A stretch of 64,000 bases of DNA from Ricinus communis (GCF_019578655.1 NC_063258.1:24618802-24682801); one strand, 5' to 3'. Counted from the stretch's first letter, positions 24,091 through 37,197 are shown. Numbers and translations are program-made. The notes: generated by a model not told the origin, from the letters alone.

Positions 24091-25059
24091 TTAGCAAGAA
24101 ACTGAAGTTTGGTTAGAAGCTCATGGTCTTTCCTGTATTTTTTCAAGAGGAAAGGATTTTGAGCGCAAAAAGAGCTGACTAATGAATTTTAGAGAAATTA
24201 GGGATTCTTCTTATTGTATATTCTTTTATTCTCTAGTAAATATTCTCTAGCTGTTATTGTCCGTTGTTTAGAGTTACTTTGTAGTTTGTACCACTGCTAT
24301 AGTAGCTTTTGCAATGAAATTCTCAATCTTTAGTACTATGTTCTCTGTGTCATTTTCCTTTTTGGTGTTCATTGAAGGGTGTTACAAAAGTACCCTACAG
24401 GTTAGGTTGTTAAGCAGTATAAGTAACACCTTCTCCTCATTGTTCCTGATTTCTTCCTGACCCGAGAAGGGTGGAATCGGGTTCCAAAGAGAGGTCTCCA
24501 GAAGTAAATTCAAATTCACATCTGGATTGGAATTCTTTTTATTATTATAATTATTCATATTGAAGTAACGGTGGATTGGTGGTAAATTCGTTGATGATTT
24601 TGTTAACAACATCAACTGCAGCATCCTTACTGTTTAATGGATATAGGTTCATCCGGCTTTATCTCTAAACTGGTCAAATTCAAGCCTGAGTGGCTGGATC
24701 GAGCACATTGGTGATATGCAGGCTATATGCGATTACAGGTTTTTCTTGTCTTCTACTTATTTTCCTTTTTTTTTTTTGTACAAACCCACAAACAGTGAAT
24801 CTGATCAGCTAGAGCTTTTTAATGATTATGTATTTGTCAATTCATTTCTTTCTTTAAACATATCAGAGCGAGTCTGGAAAGCTAGACAGGATGCTGAGGG
24901 CATCATTGCATAAAAGGTTTTGCCCTTTCACATACAGGAAAATATTTGCATAATCAATTGGCTATCTGGCCAAGTCATTTCTGATTTCTGGCATGAAAGA
25001 AAAGCATCTCTGTGAATGGGAAATTCTTCTTGAGGTGAGAAATTCTTATGGAAGGGGGG
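24091..25059. other. convergent 3' regions of two genes
   Basis: This holds the 3' untranslated region of the plus-strand PNRC-like gene (probably ending near 24.3 kb) and that of the minus-strand STP gene. Open frames at 24382-24624 (minus) and 24716-24913 (plus) have no recognisable family and are probably chance. Confidence 0.5.
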
Positions 25060-27735
25060 CTACTTAATTCTGCTTGCAACAGCTTCACCCATTTCCATGC
25101 TTTCCCTACTATCATCAACTTCTGGTTGTCCTGGCACTATTTTCTTCCAGAACCAGTGCTTTCTCCATAGGAATATCATCTCTTCAATGGGAACTCCTTT
25201 GGTTTCAGGCAGGAAGATGTAAACGAAGGCGGTCATGACAGTAACCCAACCAGCAAAGAAGAGGAATATCCCAAACTTGAATGCACAAAGAAGTGAAGGG
25301 AAAGACTGTGCTATGACGAAAGTGAAGAAAAGGTTTACAGCTACTGTAATGCTCTGTCCAGCTGATCGCGTTTCGAGTGGAAATATCTCACTTGGTACTG
25401 TCCAGCCTAATGGACCCCATGACCATCCAAAAGCTAAAACAAAGAGGCAAATCATAATTACCACCAACACTGAGAAGCTTTTAGACAGTTGCTGGTTGTC
25501 CCCAAATTTTACTCCCAAGATTATAGCCACTATTACCTGTTTCACAATTGCAATGATGAGTGTAGTTATTTTGGGTTGAGCGTTATTGAGATGCTTATCA
25601 GTCATGAATATTTTACCTGGCATGTTATCATTTGTATTCCTCCACTGATAAGTAAAAATCTTCTACCTAGTCTGTCAACTGTTGCTATGGAAATGAAGGT
25701 AGAGGAACAAAGAACTGCTCCAGTCACAGCTGAGGAGTAGAGTGCGGCATTTCCTCCAAATCCCATGCTTTGAAACAGTGGGGGAGCATAGAAGAGGATA
25801 ATATTAATGCCTGTAAGAATCTGGAACGTTGGCATGAAAATTGCCATAACCAATTGCGGTCTGTTCCTTTTCTCAAGAATGTTTCTGAAGGGATGCTTGA
25901 TTGAGTTAGCCAATTCACTCGCATCTAGCATGTCCTGAAATTCTGCATCTACATGCTTGGTTCCTCTGATTTTCTCCAGGACATTTCTCCCTTTCTCATG
26001 CAATCCTTGTTCAATTAAACTGTTTGGTGTCTCGGGCAGAAGTAATCCTCCTATTGTCATTAGGAGAGCTGGGGCTGCTGCTAGTCCCAGTGAGAGTCTC
26101 CATCCCCATGATTCAAGCTTATGAGTACCATAATTTACCATATTTGCTGTAAAGATTCCACTGGTTGTTGCTAACTGAAACATAATGTTCAGTCCTCCTC
26201 GAAGATGAGTAGGCGCCATCTCTGATAAATATAGTGGAACAGCCTTCAAAACCAATGCAACTGAAGAGCTTAGTCACTATATTAGAGCATCGAATGTGTT
26301 TTGCCTATAATAATTAGCTTGGGACATAATAAGAAGTACCTGATTCCCAAATCCTATGCCAACACCTAGCATGATCCGTCCTAGGAGGAGCATTGCCAGA
26401 TTAATAGCTGTGGCATTCAAGGCTGCACCAATAAGAAAGCTAATGCCTCCAGAAATTATACTTGCACGGCGACCATATATTCTAGTAATAGGACCTGCCA
26501 CTAGAGATGCAGCCAATCCAGCAAGGTAGAGAGAAGAGGTAAAAGCTGCCAGCCTTTGGTCGTCGTATTTGCAGTAGTTGTTTTCATGTGCATGCTTCTT
26601 CTTTAAATATACACTACGGAAAAATTTTTCAAGAAATGCATCCATTGAGATCACTCCTCCTGTTAATAATTGAAGTTGGAATTGAACATTCATTTTTGAA
26701 GTGATCCATTGGGAAATCATAATTGCTGGGTACAGTATTGCGTTCTGATTGTAGCATAAGGTAATTAAGAAGATGAGAAGTCAGATTTTTCAGAATGAAC
26801 TAACATAGCATCCTCTGTCTCAATCAAATTCAATTCTATTCATGGAAAAGGTTATAGTTTTAAGGATGATTTGAGAACTATATGAACCCCAATGCTCTCA
26901 AGCCAGCACGAAAAATCACATCAACTTAAGGTGAAATCTTCAAGAAATAAAATCTAACATGGCAAATATCACATTGATAATAACAAGGAATATAATCTTT
27001 TGACATAAATCTAGTCCTTGCTTATGCAGACTTGATTATGGAGTGCCAGGAGATTTAGAAGTGAGGTTTCGTACTTGAATGCAAGAGCCAGAAAAATAAA
27101 AAGCACCCGTCCCTTTTCCCAGAAAAATGAGACTAGAAACTCTACCTGTAGTTTATAGTAATTATACCAATTAATGATTTCTTTATGAATTGTTTTATTA
27201 CATCCATGAATATCATCGTAATTGCAGTGATAGATAAGAAGGGTAAGGCTCCATTTGGTAATTTGAAGTCTTGGTTTATCATTTCCCTTTGCCTGGTATC
27301 TAAAACAAAGTAAGAGATGCCTGTGATTCTAATTCCATTCCTACCAAATACTCAACTTTACAAATTCAACATGACTGTTTTGCACCTTTTGCTTTTTAAC
27401 TTTATATTTCATCATTTCCTTTTGACACATAGCTCTCACCTAATCAAAAAAAGGAAAGCTAACAAGTAGATTCTTGGTAGATTCTCACTCTCAGAACATA
27501 GTTATTATCAAAATTCAACAATGAAGAAATTCCTTCTATCAACTTCAATTTCAAGAAAAGAAAGATAACAGAAAAAAAAAAAAAAAGTACCTGAGATTCC
27601 AATATCGTATCCAAAAATCGACCCTCCAACAGCAGCAACCATACAGGCAACGAACACAGCAAAGGTGACCTTCCCTTGATATTGTTCTGCTCTTTCCTTG
27701 GCCACACCGGCCGGTGCCAAGGACCCTCCTGCCAT
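25060..27735 (-). CDS. STP7-like sugar/H+ symporter
   Basis: Plasma-membrane monosaccharide/proton symporter of the Sugar Transport Protein family (major facilitator superfamily). The four exons 27735-27591, 26659-26340, 26243-25617 and 25536-25060 join in frame to 522 residues, the usual STP length. The N-terminus [20 protein letters not shown] and overall sequence are closest to Arabidopsis STP7. Visible family marks are FGYDIGIS in TM1, the lid loop NNYCKYDDQ with its cysteine, GRRASI after TM2, [25 protein letters not shown] after TM6, [14 protein letters not shown] in TM7, [38 protein letters not shown] with the second lid cysteine, and [11 protein letters not shown]. There are twelve predicted membrane segments. 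The substrate is likely a hexose or pentose; STP7 relatives prefer arabinose and xylose by my recollection. A possible TATA box is at about 28205-28212 on the minus strand. No lesion is seen. Confidence 0.95.
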
Positions 27736-29568
27736 CTTTAAAGCTCCTGCTGTTCCCTTCTGTTCCTCAGAAAACTCAACCAAAAAGCAGAGCAAAATAG
27801 AAATACGTACAAATTCCTCAAGTCTTGAGGGCTAAAATCATTTTCTTTCTATTTTTATTTTTTTATCGGTTTTGCCTTGGAATGAAGAGAGAACAACCCC
27901 CAACTCAACACAAGTGAGATTTAAAAAATGTTCTGCGATTCTCGGCAAGAGAAAACAAGTGGGCCTAGGATCTTTCTTCTGCATACATGGTGACCATGAT
28001 CTGAAAATTGAACTTGTTGTCTAGCGCTTCCAAATAATTGTTTGATTTTGCTGATGCAGCAGAATCTCTACAAACAATGATTTGGGGCATGAAGTTTTTT
28101 GCTTACCTCTCTCTCTTATCTACTGAATTAGTAAACAAGAACATGCAGTAATAATGTCTCTTAATGGTAGGAGTTGGATGCGTCAACAAATGGTATGAGC
28201 TGGATATTTATAAACAAATGACCAAATTTTCTTTCTTTCTTTTCTTTAATTTTCCTGAGATTTAAATTCAAGTCTTTTTCTTTATCGGATTATATCAATT
28301 AAAAAGAAAAGTTCCAAAATTTTTACACTTCAATTTCTTTGTTTGGATTCTAACAATTTGAATTCCATAGCAAAAATCATTCTCTCTTTTTTCCCTTACT
28401 TACAAAGAATTAGTCAATTTCATAGGTAAAAGGCTTCTTGTAAAATAACTCAATAAATTCATTATTGTGATGTTTGGTTTTGCCATAGTAATTATTCATG
28501 AAATATCAAGAACGACTCATGTATATAATAACTACTGAGGAGTTGTGGCTTTGATTAATTTAATGCTGGTAACTGTAGGAATGAGAGTGAGTGAAGAGAT
28601 TAGTTTAATAATTATCTCAGTGATTAAGAGATCCAATTTAGGATTTGGCATTTGGTCAGCAGATTGACTTTTGGAGGGGCAATCGTATAGAAAGTCAATA
28701 GCATTTATTTTCTTAAGGGTTAATTACTATATATATCCCTTAAGTTTAATTTATACTAAATTAGCACATCATATGTTTTTTTTTTTTATATTACAATTAA
28801 ATATTTTGAAGATATAACTCGTTATTCTTGTACTTATTCCAATAGTTTTTGTCTAGTAAGTACCAATTCCAATGTGAAATTAAAATCCAAATATATAATA
28901 TGATATTACTGATATAATTATTTTAAAAATTTAGGATGCTACTGAGAATAACGTTTTATAAGAAAATTATATAGTTATTCAGATTGAAGAAATTATTATT
29001 ATATATTTTCACAAACATAACTTAATTTATTTTTAATAAATATCTCTTATATTTTTTTATATATGTGAAATATATTTTTTTTTTATAAAAAAATTGAATA
29101 TATTTAACTTTAAAACTTACAATCTAATTAGATAAAAGATTTAATTCCAGAGTTAATTTTTCAAATTTTTATATGATTTAAATCAATATTAGAATTACTA
29201 ATTTAGGTGTCCCATGACTATATCAACATCATGTTAGATTTAGAAATAATAATTTATATATGTGGTGATATAATTTTATCGACTATAGGTATATATTAAT
29301 TCTTGGCTTTTCTATAATTATTTTTCGTCAGTATGCAAAAGTCTTTAAAAGAAAAAAACTTCAAATATACCTCAACAAAACGAGCTGAAAAGCAATAATA
29401 ATAATAATAACTGGCAAACATTTCAAGGACAAAAAAGCAGGTGTGGACCAAAAATCACTTTTATAAAGTTGTTTGGTTAAAGATGAAAGTTGTGTTTCAT
29501 CCTTTCAAAGTCAAGGTTTTGGAACAGCACCAAAGTGCTCTTCCAACTTTTTTTGGAAAAAAAGGGAA
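27736..29568. other. STP promoter region and AT-rich spacer
   Basis: The first 500-600 bp should hold the STP gene leader and promoter, with a TATAAATA-like box near 28205 on the minus strand. The piece from about 28718 (ggttaattactatatatatc) resembles the end of a dispersed AT-rich element but has no visible partner. No coding signal. Confidence 0.5.
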
Positions 29569-29872
29569 ATTTTATTAAATTATATTATAGTTTAAGGTAT
29601 TTTTATTTTGAATTTGTATTTTTTTTTTAATTTTAGTATCATTTAAATATGACTGTTAGCAAATAATGATTAAATTATATAATAATGTTAAGAGGTTATA
29701 ATGTGGCACGCAATAGCCACTGTCCTTTCAACTGCCGCGTCAATACTTACTAAAAGTGTTATATAATTTAGTCGTTATTTATTAATAGTCATATTCATAT
29801 AGTATCAAAATGATAAAAAGTAAATTACATGTCCTAAAATAAAAATAAGCTAAATCAGAGGACAATTTACTA
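29569..29872. mobile_element. foldback MITE of about 300 bp
   Basis: Two arms of about 105 bp, roughly 29569-29684 and 29759-29872, are inverted complements: the left arm ends atgattaaattatataa and the right arm begins ttatataatttagtcgtta. The loop between them is the only GC-richer piece (ggcacgcaatagccactgtc). There is no coding capacity. Arms match with scattered substitutions, so the element is old. Confidence 0.7.
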
Positions 29873-30009
29873 GATTTTCTATGCTTTTTCAAAACTATGT
29901 TGTTGTAACCCATCAGCAATTCTTTTAATATTAAAAAGATAAAAATGTCTTTAGTTCCAACATAATTATAATTCTACCATTAGTTAAAATATTTCAACTT
30001 TTTATTATA

Positions 30010-30624
30010 GGGTAAAGTTTAAAATATTACTCCATTATTTGACTTTTTTCTTTCACTTGAGAGATGAAGATATTTTTTGTATCAAATGAGTATCACGTGT
30101 TTTATTTTTTTACTATTTTTTAGATATATATTTATATTTTTATTATTTTTTATATAGTTTTACATATATTTAATATGAACTATTATTAAATTATAATTTT
30201 ATAAGCTATATGATATCTAATAATGCATCAAGAAATTTATAAAATATATTAAAATTTTATCTAAAAATTATTTCTTAAATTTGATTAAATTAAAAAGATA
30301 TATATTTTAATAACTTATTATGATCATAAAAAATCTAATCGGATGCTGAGTTAATTAAAATATTTATTTTATCAAATATTTCTATTTATAGATGCTAAGT
30401 TAATTAAAAATATTTATTTTATTGAATATTTTTATTTCTATTAATATTTACAATCTTAAAAATGAGAAAAATATTGAATATATATAAAATGGTCAAAAAT
30501 GAGAAAAATATTAAATGTATCTAGATGTTAAAAAAAATAAAACACATATCTTTTTGATAAAAAAAATATTTGTCCCTTAAATATAAAAATATCAAACCAT
30601 ATGGTAGCTTTTTGAATTTTGTCC
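30010..30624. mobile_element. MITE of about 615 bp with roughly 100-bp terminal inverted repeats
   Basis: The left end starts gggtaaagtttaaaatatta; the right end, read in reverse complement, starts ggacaaaattcaaaaagcta. The arms stay alignable for about 100 bp to a shared tgttttattttttt block. Flanks are tttattata on the left and ttttattat on the right, close to a 9-bp target duplication, which would suit a Mutator-like origin. No open frame of note. Confidence 0.65.
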
Positions 30625-30785
30625 TTTTATTATTATAATCAATCAAAAAAAATGTTTACTTTAATTTTAATATTGAAAACACATTTTATCTCATTTATGG
30701 AATATTTTAAATAAATGAAAGAAGAAATTTTTGTATCTTACCAATATTCTTATTATATGTCTTGTATTTTTATTAGATAATTAAA

Positions 30786-31115
30786 GGTTAAATACATATT
30801 TATGCTCGCTAAATTTATATCGATTATTCACTTTAACTTTCGATTTTTTTTTAACAGAGATTTAAATTTTTATTTTTTATATCTAAACATCTTTAATTTT
30901 TAATTTAACATAACATAGGTCTGAACTATATTGTTTTAGTAATATTTAAATATTTTCATGCAATATATGTGAAGATATTGAATGATGATATACATCAACG
31001 ATAGTTAAAAAAAATCATAAAAAGATAAATTCAAGTGTCTATTAAATTAAATTAAAAGTTAAAATATTAAACTGACTAAATGATCGATATTTAAGAGCAT
31101 AAATATACATTTGGA
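30786..31115. mobile_element. MITE of about 330 bp
   Basis: The left end ggttaaatacatatttatgc and the right end, ending gcataaatatacatttggac, are imperfect inverted complements. The pairing continues inward through taaatttatatcgattatt and its partner aaatgatcgatattta. The interior is AT-rich and non-coding. Confidence 0.65.
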
Positions 31116-32118
31116 CATAATTAAATATTATATTTCATGAATTTACCATTTGTATTAATATTTTTATCATATTAATATTATTAAATTAAATTAATAAATT
31201 TTACATAGTTGATATTTATCATAAAAAAGTTTAATAATTATGAAAATAAATACTTAATTATTTATAGTGAATGATCAAATATTTTACTTGCATGCCATTT
31301 GTCCTTTTCGGTCATTTTCATGACAACAACACGTACCAAATTACTTTTTATTTAATTACTAAATATATAAAAAGCTTTTTCTATGAATACTTTTCTCTTC
31401 AACAATAGCAGATTCTAACAGCAATGCCAAACAGGCCCTTGACTAACTCCCCAAAAGTGTCTACTCAAACTGTGTAAAATGCATAACAAATGCATAACAA
31501 ATTACAGGACCCTAACCTACTCAAATTGCCTTTGACAGTCAAAATAAAAAATAAAAATAAAATTATCAGGCCCTCGACAGTTGCAGCACCTCATTCATCA
31601 CAGATCTGACTGCAAACTCTATTTCCATCGCATATTCAATTCCTTGGAAAAGCAGAAAAAGAAAAGACATTAAATGTGCCTTTTTTTTTTTAGTGTTGAA
31701 AGTGAAATCTCTTTTGATTTGTCAAAGAAAGATTGAATTAAGTAACAATTATCAAGTGGGCTTGGAGTGTAATTATATATATGTCAGCTTATGCATCTCA
31801 ATTTCTAAGTTCTGATATTTTTCTTTTTCTTTTTTGTAACATTAAAAGATTACGAATTTATCTAAAACCCAAGACACATTCTTGATTTTAAGATAAGCAT
31901 TTACCTGAAAGACAACAAGTTATAGCTACATCACTTTCAGATCATGGAAATTTCCCCTGCTAGTAAGAGATGGCCAGTTGGAAAGGCTTGAATGGTTCTA
32001 GCTTTATTAAACTAATTTCCTATTATTTATTATTACCGTTACTATTGATGACTTTGTATATGCCATGAAAACAAGAGCCATTATCTTGAAGATTAATCTC
32101 TGTAAAAATAATGTATAG
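31116..32118. other. spacer left of the copia element
   Basis: AT-rich DNA with a somewhat more balanced patch at 31400-31660. I looked there for the missing extracellular part of the receptor kinase found at 37.6 kb and saw no cysteine-rich frame. The last five bases, TATAG, are the left target duplication of the copia element. Confidence 0.5.
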
Positions 32119-32418
32119 TGTTGATTTTCTGTGATCAATGAAGAGTATATATTTTTTATAAATTCTGATATTATATTGTTTGATGATTGTGAATGTATAT
32201 ACATGAGGTGCAACGGTAATCTAATCTATACCGGTTGCTTTATAAACTCTGTCCAACGTCCTTTTTTGTTTAGGGAAGGTTGAAGTGACCATTCCCTGCC
32301 ACAGGGATGGTTGCTCTATTTTCCTAGAGCTTGTGATGAGTAGCCCTGCACAGGCTTTTCTGCTTGTGCAGTGTCTGAGGCTCTCTTTCCTGCTGCCTTC
32401 AGGTTACTGTCTTCAACA
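32119..32418 (-). repeat. copia 3' LTR
   Basis: A 300-bp LTR that begins tgttgattttctgtgatcaa and ends gttactgtcttcaaca on the plus strand. It is followed by ctccccctcaag, which is the polypurine tract on the minus strand. It is the downstream LTR of the minus-oriented element. Confidence 0.95.
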
Positions 32419-35400
32419 CTCCCCCTCAAGATGGGTTCGTAGAGGTTAATCGAACCCATTTTGCTGAGAATGATTTTGTGACTATTTTTGTTGAGGGCTT
32501 TTGTAAAGATATCGGCCAGCTGATCTTGGCTTCTGACGAATGGTGTTTCAATTTCCCTTGATTGTACTTTTTCTCTGATGAAGTGACAATCCACTTCAAT
32601 GTGCTTAGTATGTTCATGAAACACTGGATTGGATGCAATGTGCTGCCTGATTGTCATAGTACATCTTCATAGATTCTTTACATTCGATTTTTAAGTCCTG
32701 AAGGACTTGTTTGATCCAGGTAAGTTCACTGGCTGTAGAGGCCATGGCTCGATACTCAGCTTCTGCACTTGACCTTGCCACAACATTTTTTTTCTTGCTT
32801 TTCCAAGTCACCAAGTTTCCTCCTACGAAGGTGCAAAAACCTGTGGTTGATTTCCTATCACAGCGTCCTGCCTAATCTGCATCAGAGAAGCCAACTATGG
32901 TTTTAGTGTTATTTTTCTTCATCCAGATTCCTTGTCCTGGGGTGCCCTTGAGATACCTAAGTATCCTGTCGATAGCTCCTGAGTGACTAGTGCGGGGTGC
33001 GTGCATGAATCGGCTTACCATACTTACAGCATAAGCAATATCAGGCTTTGTGACAGTTAGATAGATTAACTTCCCTACCAGACGCTGATATTGGCCTATG
33101 TCTGAGATAGACTCACCATCTTCTAAATTAAGTCTGACATTGGTTTCCATTGGAGTGTTGGCTGGCTTAACTCCTAGTTTCCCTGTCTCCTTTAGTAGGT
33201 CAAGGACATACTTCCTTTGAGATAGCAACAGACCTTTGTCTGACTTGGCCATTTCTATTCCGAGAAAATATGACAGTTGACCTAAGTCTTTAATATCGAA
33301 TTCCCTTTTTAGACTTTGTTTGACCTTTTCAATTTATTGGTTATCATTTCCTGTTATTATGATGTCATCAACATATACAAGGACAACAATAGTATATATG
33401 TGTGTATGCTTGACAAACATAGAGGAATCAAAGGTGCTTTTACTGAAATTAATATTCAAAATAAAGAGGCTTAGTTTGGCATACCATGTTCTTGGAGACT
33501 ATTTTAATCCGTAAATTGCCTTTCTTAGTTTACATACCAGAGAGGAATTCGATGAAGATTTATGGCCGAGGGGAAGAGTCATGTAAACTTTTTCTTCTAG
33601 GTTTCCTTGAAGGAATGCATTCTTTACGTCCATTTGAAAAAGGTTCCACCCTAGGTTAGTAGCAACAGATAATAGAATTCGAACAATGTTCATTTTTGCA
33701 ACGGGAGCAAAGGTTTAATGGTAATCAACTCCATATGTTTGAGTGAATCCCCTAGCTACTAACCTAGCTTTGTGCCTCTCAACTGTCCCATCACACTTAT
33801 ATTTTATCTTGTATACCCATTTGCACCCTACGGTTTTTTTTGTTGGTGGTAGAGGCACTACGTCCCATGTGTTATTTTTTTCTAGGGCTTGAAGTTCTTC
33901 TTTCATGGCCTGACACCATTTTGGGTCGGTGTTGGCTTCATAAAAGAATGTGGGTTCGGTGTGAGCTGTAATATTGCTTAGGTAGGCCCGGTATGTGGTT
34001 GAGATGTTGTCATATGTGATGAAGTGTTGGATTGGATACGATACATGGTGAGACACATAGTCTCGAAGTTTTGCGGGAGGGCGAGTCTATCGAGTTGATC
34101 GTCTCAAGGCAATTTCTTCTTGAGTAGCTTTAGATCCATCTTCTAAATCCTCGGTGTTGTCACTTTCTCCCCTTGAAGGAATTGCACTTGAGGGGATATT
34201 TGGTTCTGAGTCCCCTTCGGGGGGAGTATCCTGAGCCGGTTGGCTGCAATCAGAAGAAACAAGGTTGTGCGGAAATAAAGGAGTGTGTGTGAAAGGAATA
34301 TGAGATGAACAATGATAGTAAGAGTCATTTTCATTAAAGGAAATATCGCGAGATACATAAGTCTTGTGAGTGGAGGAGTCGTAGCATTTGTACCCCTTTT
34401 TGAGAGGAATACCCTAAGAAAATGGTTTTAACAGAACTTTTGTCAAACTTATGATAGTGTTTGACATGGACATAACAAACGCATCCAAAGACTCGGATGT
34501 GCCCTAATTCTATTTTGTGTCCTTTCAGAATTTCTAATGAATTTAGATTCTGTAAGGTGACGTTTGGTAATCGATTAATTAGATAAGTAGCAGTGAGAAT
34601 GGCATCAGACCAATAGATATTAGGGACATGATTGTGAAAAAGCAGAGTCCTAATAACTTCAAGAAGATGGCGATTTTTTTTTTCAGAAACTCAATTTTGT
34701 TCGGGGGTGTTAATGCACGTGGTTTGATGCAGAATACCATTTTGTTTAAAAAAATCAAAAAAATATTTGTTGACATACTCAGTACCATTATCTGACCGAA
34801 AGATTTTAATATTTGTATCATATTGATTCTGAATGAAATGAAAAACTCTTGAAAATATTTAAAGACCTCATGTTTTCCTTTGAGTAAGAAGATCCAAGTA
34901 GTGCGGGAATAGTCGTCAATGAATGTGACAAAATATCTATAATGATCATAAGATTTAATAGGGGCAGGGCCCCAAACATCATAATGAATTAATTCAAAAG
35001 GTTTGGTAGAGACAGTGGAAGATAAAGAAAAAGGCAAGCGAGTATGTTTTGAAAATTTACACACATCACAGCAACTAGAGTTCAATTTATAACAAAATAA
35101 TTTATTCAAGACAGAGTCAGATGGGTGCCCAACCCGCCAATGCATCAACATGCCTTGATTGGAAGAGGCAGTGAGGCATTGGCTGGTTGGGTTGTTAAGG
35201 TAATACAATCCTTTTTCTAGCCGTCCTTCACCAATCATCTTCCCTGTTACTCGATCCTGAAATTGTACTGAAGATGGTGAGAAAATAACATTGTAATTCA
35301 AATCACGAGTTAATTTTCCAACAGACAGTAAATTTGATTTAAAATCAGGTAGGAGTAACACGTTATGTAACTGTTTATTAAGTAGTGTGACAGTGCCTTA

Positions 35401-36713
35401 ACCGTAAATAGTGGCCTTATTGCCATTTGCGACCGTCACATGTCGGGAATCAACAATGGGTGCAAGATTTTGCAGATTTATTGGATTCCATGACATGTGA
35501 TCGGTGGCTCTAGAATCAATAATCCAGTGATTTTGTTTTTGATTTATATTAGCAGCTTTAAAGGAAGAATGAGATACCGAACCTGACCCATCGGATTGCT
35601 GCTGGACCAATGCTTGAATTTGAGACAACAATTGTGTAAGGTGACTGGTAAGGGCAGCCGGGTCGGGTAACCGAGTTGGATTAGTGGATGCTGGTCCGGG
35701 TCACCCGAGTTAGATCGGGTCAGCTCAGTCGGACCCGGGTCAGGTCGGATGTCCGGGTCGGGTCGATGTATAATTTTTGGACCCAAAATAAAACCCTCTC
35801 TTTCTCTTCCACCCTTGTCATTAGAGTTTTCTTTTTCCTCTCTTCCTGCCGCCCCCCCAAAATGAGATCCCTTGTCCCGCTTGGCTCCCCCTCTCTCCCA
35901 GCCATGATTCGGCCGGAGCTGGGGGTGGAGATGTCAACAAGCATCATGATTGTGACCCTGTTTTCTACAGTGGTCGCATCGTTCGATGTTGTTGGGGTCT
36001 CCCCTCAGCCGGGTAGAGTCGCGTGTCGGGAGACGATGGGTTGAGCAGGCGCGGTTTTCGGCAGCATCGAGCAAGATGTTCATAAGGCTTCTGCGAGTCT
36101 CTTCTCGCTGGACGTTCGCTATTACTGCGTCAATTTTTGGTAGCTCGGTCGATATGAGGATCTGTGACCTCAGGCTCTCGTAGCTTAGGTCCAGTCCTCC
36201 CAGATATGTATAAACGAGGTCCTGTTCTGATCTCTTCTGAGTTTCTTGTGGGTCAGTCGTAGGTGGAAGGTAGTTCTGAAGTTCTTCCCATCGGGTTAAG
36301 ACTTCTGTGGCATATTTTGAGCCACTCCTTATCCCTTGTCTGATATGTGCGAGTTCTTGCTTGAGATTGAATATATGTGCAAAGTTTTGTTGATGTCCAT
36401 ATAGCCCTTTCATCTTTGTCCATACTGCTTGTGATGATTCTAACAGCATGCATAGCCTGAAAATTTGGGGCTCCATTGTGTTGATTAGCATAGACATGAC
36501 CATATGATCTGTTGTTTGCCATTCTTCGATTTTTTCTGCTTCTTCTTCTGTTGGATTTTCTGGCCTTTCTGGGTTGGGTTTGGGTTTAGTCCCTGTAATG
36601 AACCCTAGTTTCCTTCTGCCACTTAGCCCGATGTAGACAGATTTAGACCACTCGAAGTAATTTTGATTACCTCTCAGAATTACGCTGGTTAATCTGTTAT
36701 CATTTTGAGACAT
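32316..36713 (-). pseudogene. copia gag-pol polyprotein, degenerate
   Basis: Gag starts at the ATG at 36713 and keeps one frame to about 35934, with a CX2CX4HX4C zinc knuckle (CDHCRKQGHNHDAC). Protease lies near 35540 with WIIDSRATDHM; the catalytic triad DSG has become DSR. The GAG-pre-integrase and integrase are at 35361-34579 with MLMHWRVGHPS, CDVCKFSKHTRLPF and a DVWGPAP...FIDDYSR core. Reverse transcriptase follows in pieces (34056-33715, 33693-33499, then YVDDIIITGN near 33370), then RNase H at 33252-32614 with RSSAEAEYRAMAS. Domain pieces fall in different frames. A TAG at 32872-32874 replaces the Trp expected after DAD. It cannot make a full polyprotein. Confidence 0.92.
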
Positions 36714-36806
36714 GATGATTTTTCGAAAGGAAATCTGAGAAGAGTTTGTGGGATTGGTTTTGTTTGTTTTTGATATTTCACAGGTTTGAATGCTGCTCTG
36801 ATACCA

Positions 36807-37106
36807 TGTTGATTTTCTGTGATCAATGAAGAGTATATATTTTTTATAAATTCTGAGATTACATTGTTTGATGATTGTGAATATATATACATGAGGTGCA
36901 ACGGTAGCCTAATCTATACTGGTTGCTTTGTAAACTCTGTCCAACGTCCTTTTCTGTTTAGGGAAGGTTGAAGTGACTATTCCCTGCCACAGGGATGGTT
37001 GCTCCCTTTTCCTGGAGCTTGTGATGAGTAGCCCTGCACAGGCTTTTCTGCCTGTGCAGTGTCTGAGGCTCTCTTTCCTGCTGCCTTCAGGTTACTGTCT
37101 TCAACA
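36807..37106 (-). repeat. copia 5' LTR
   Basis: A 300-bp LTR nearly identical to 32119-32418 with about 13 substitutions. The tRNA primer-binding site lies immediately to its left (36795-36806 on the plus strand). It supplies the element's promoter. Confidence 0.95.
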
Positions 37107-37197
37107 TATAGTGAAAAGCTCCTCTTGTCAATCTCTCTTGTTCTTGGAGTCCTATCAGTTCCAATCTTTGTATCGCTAGAAATAATAATATTAATCC

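Larger units (their letters stand above)
32119..37106 (-). mobile_element. Ty1/copia LTR retrotransposon, structurally complete, coding region mutated
   Basis: A 4,988-bp element in minus orientation, bounded by two 300-bp LTRs (TGTTGA...TCAACA) and by 5-bp target duplications TATAG at 32114-32118 and 37107-37111. The primer-binding site next to the right LTR reads TGGTATCAGAGC on the minus strand, complementary to initiator methionine tRNA. A polypurine tract abuts the left LTR. Order on the minus strand is gag, protease, integrase, reverse transcriptase, RNase H, which defines copia. Hand comparison of the LTRs finds about 13 differences in 300. The coding region is broken by several frameshifts and stops, so the element is not autonomous. 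Confidence 0.97.

Noticed and set aside
24382..24624. 80-codon minus-strand frame with an Asn-Leu-rich segment
   Set aside because: It sits in the 3' region of the PNRC-like gene and lacks any supported motif.
31400..31660. Possible lost extracellular exon of the receptor kinase left of the copia element
   Set aside because: The patch is less AT-rich, but no frame shows the cysteine pattern of the family's extracellular domain.
37112..37197. Hydrophobic frame right after the copia element, at first taken as a receptor membrane segment
   Set aside because: The true membrane segment with RRRH and the juxtamembrane sequence is at 37594 onward; this piece has no match to the family.
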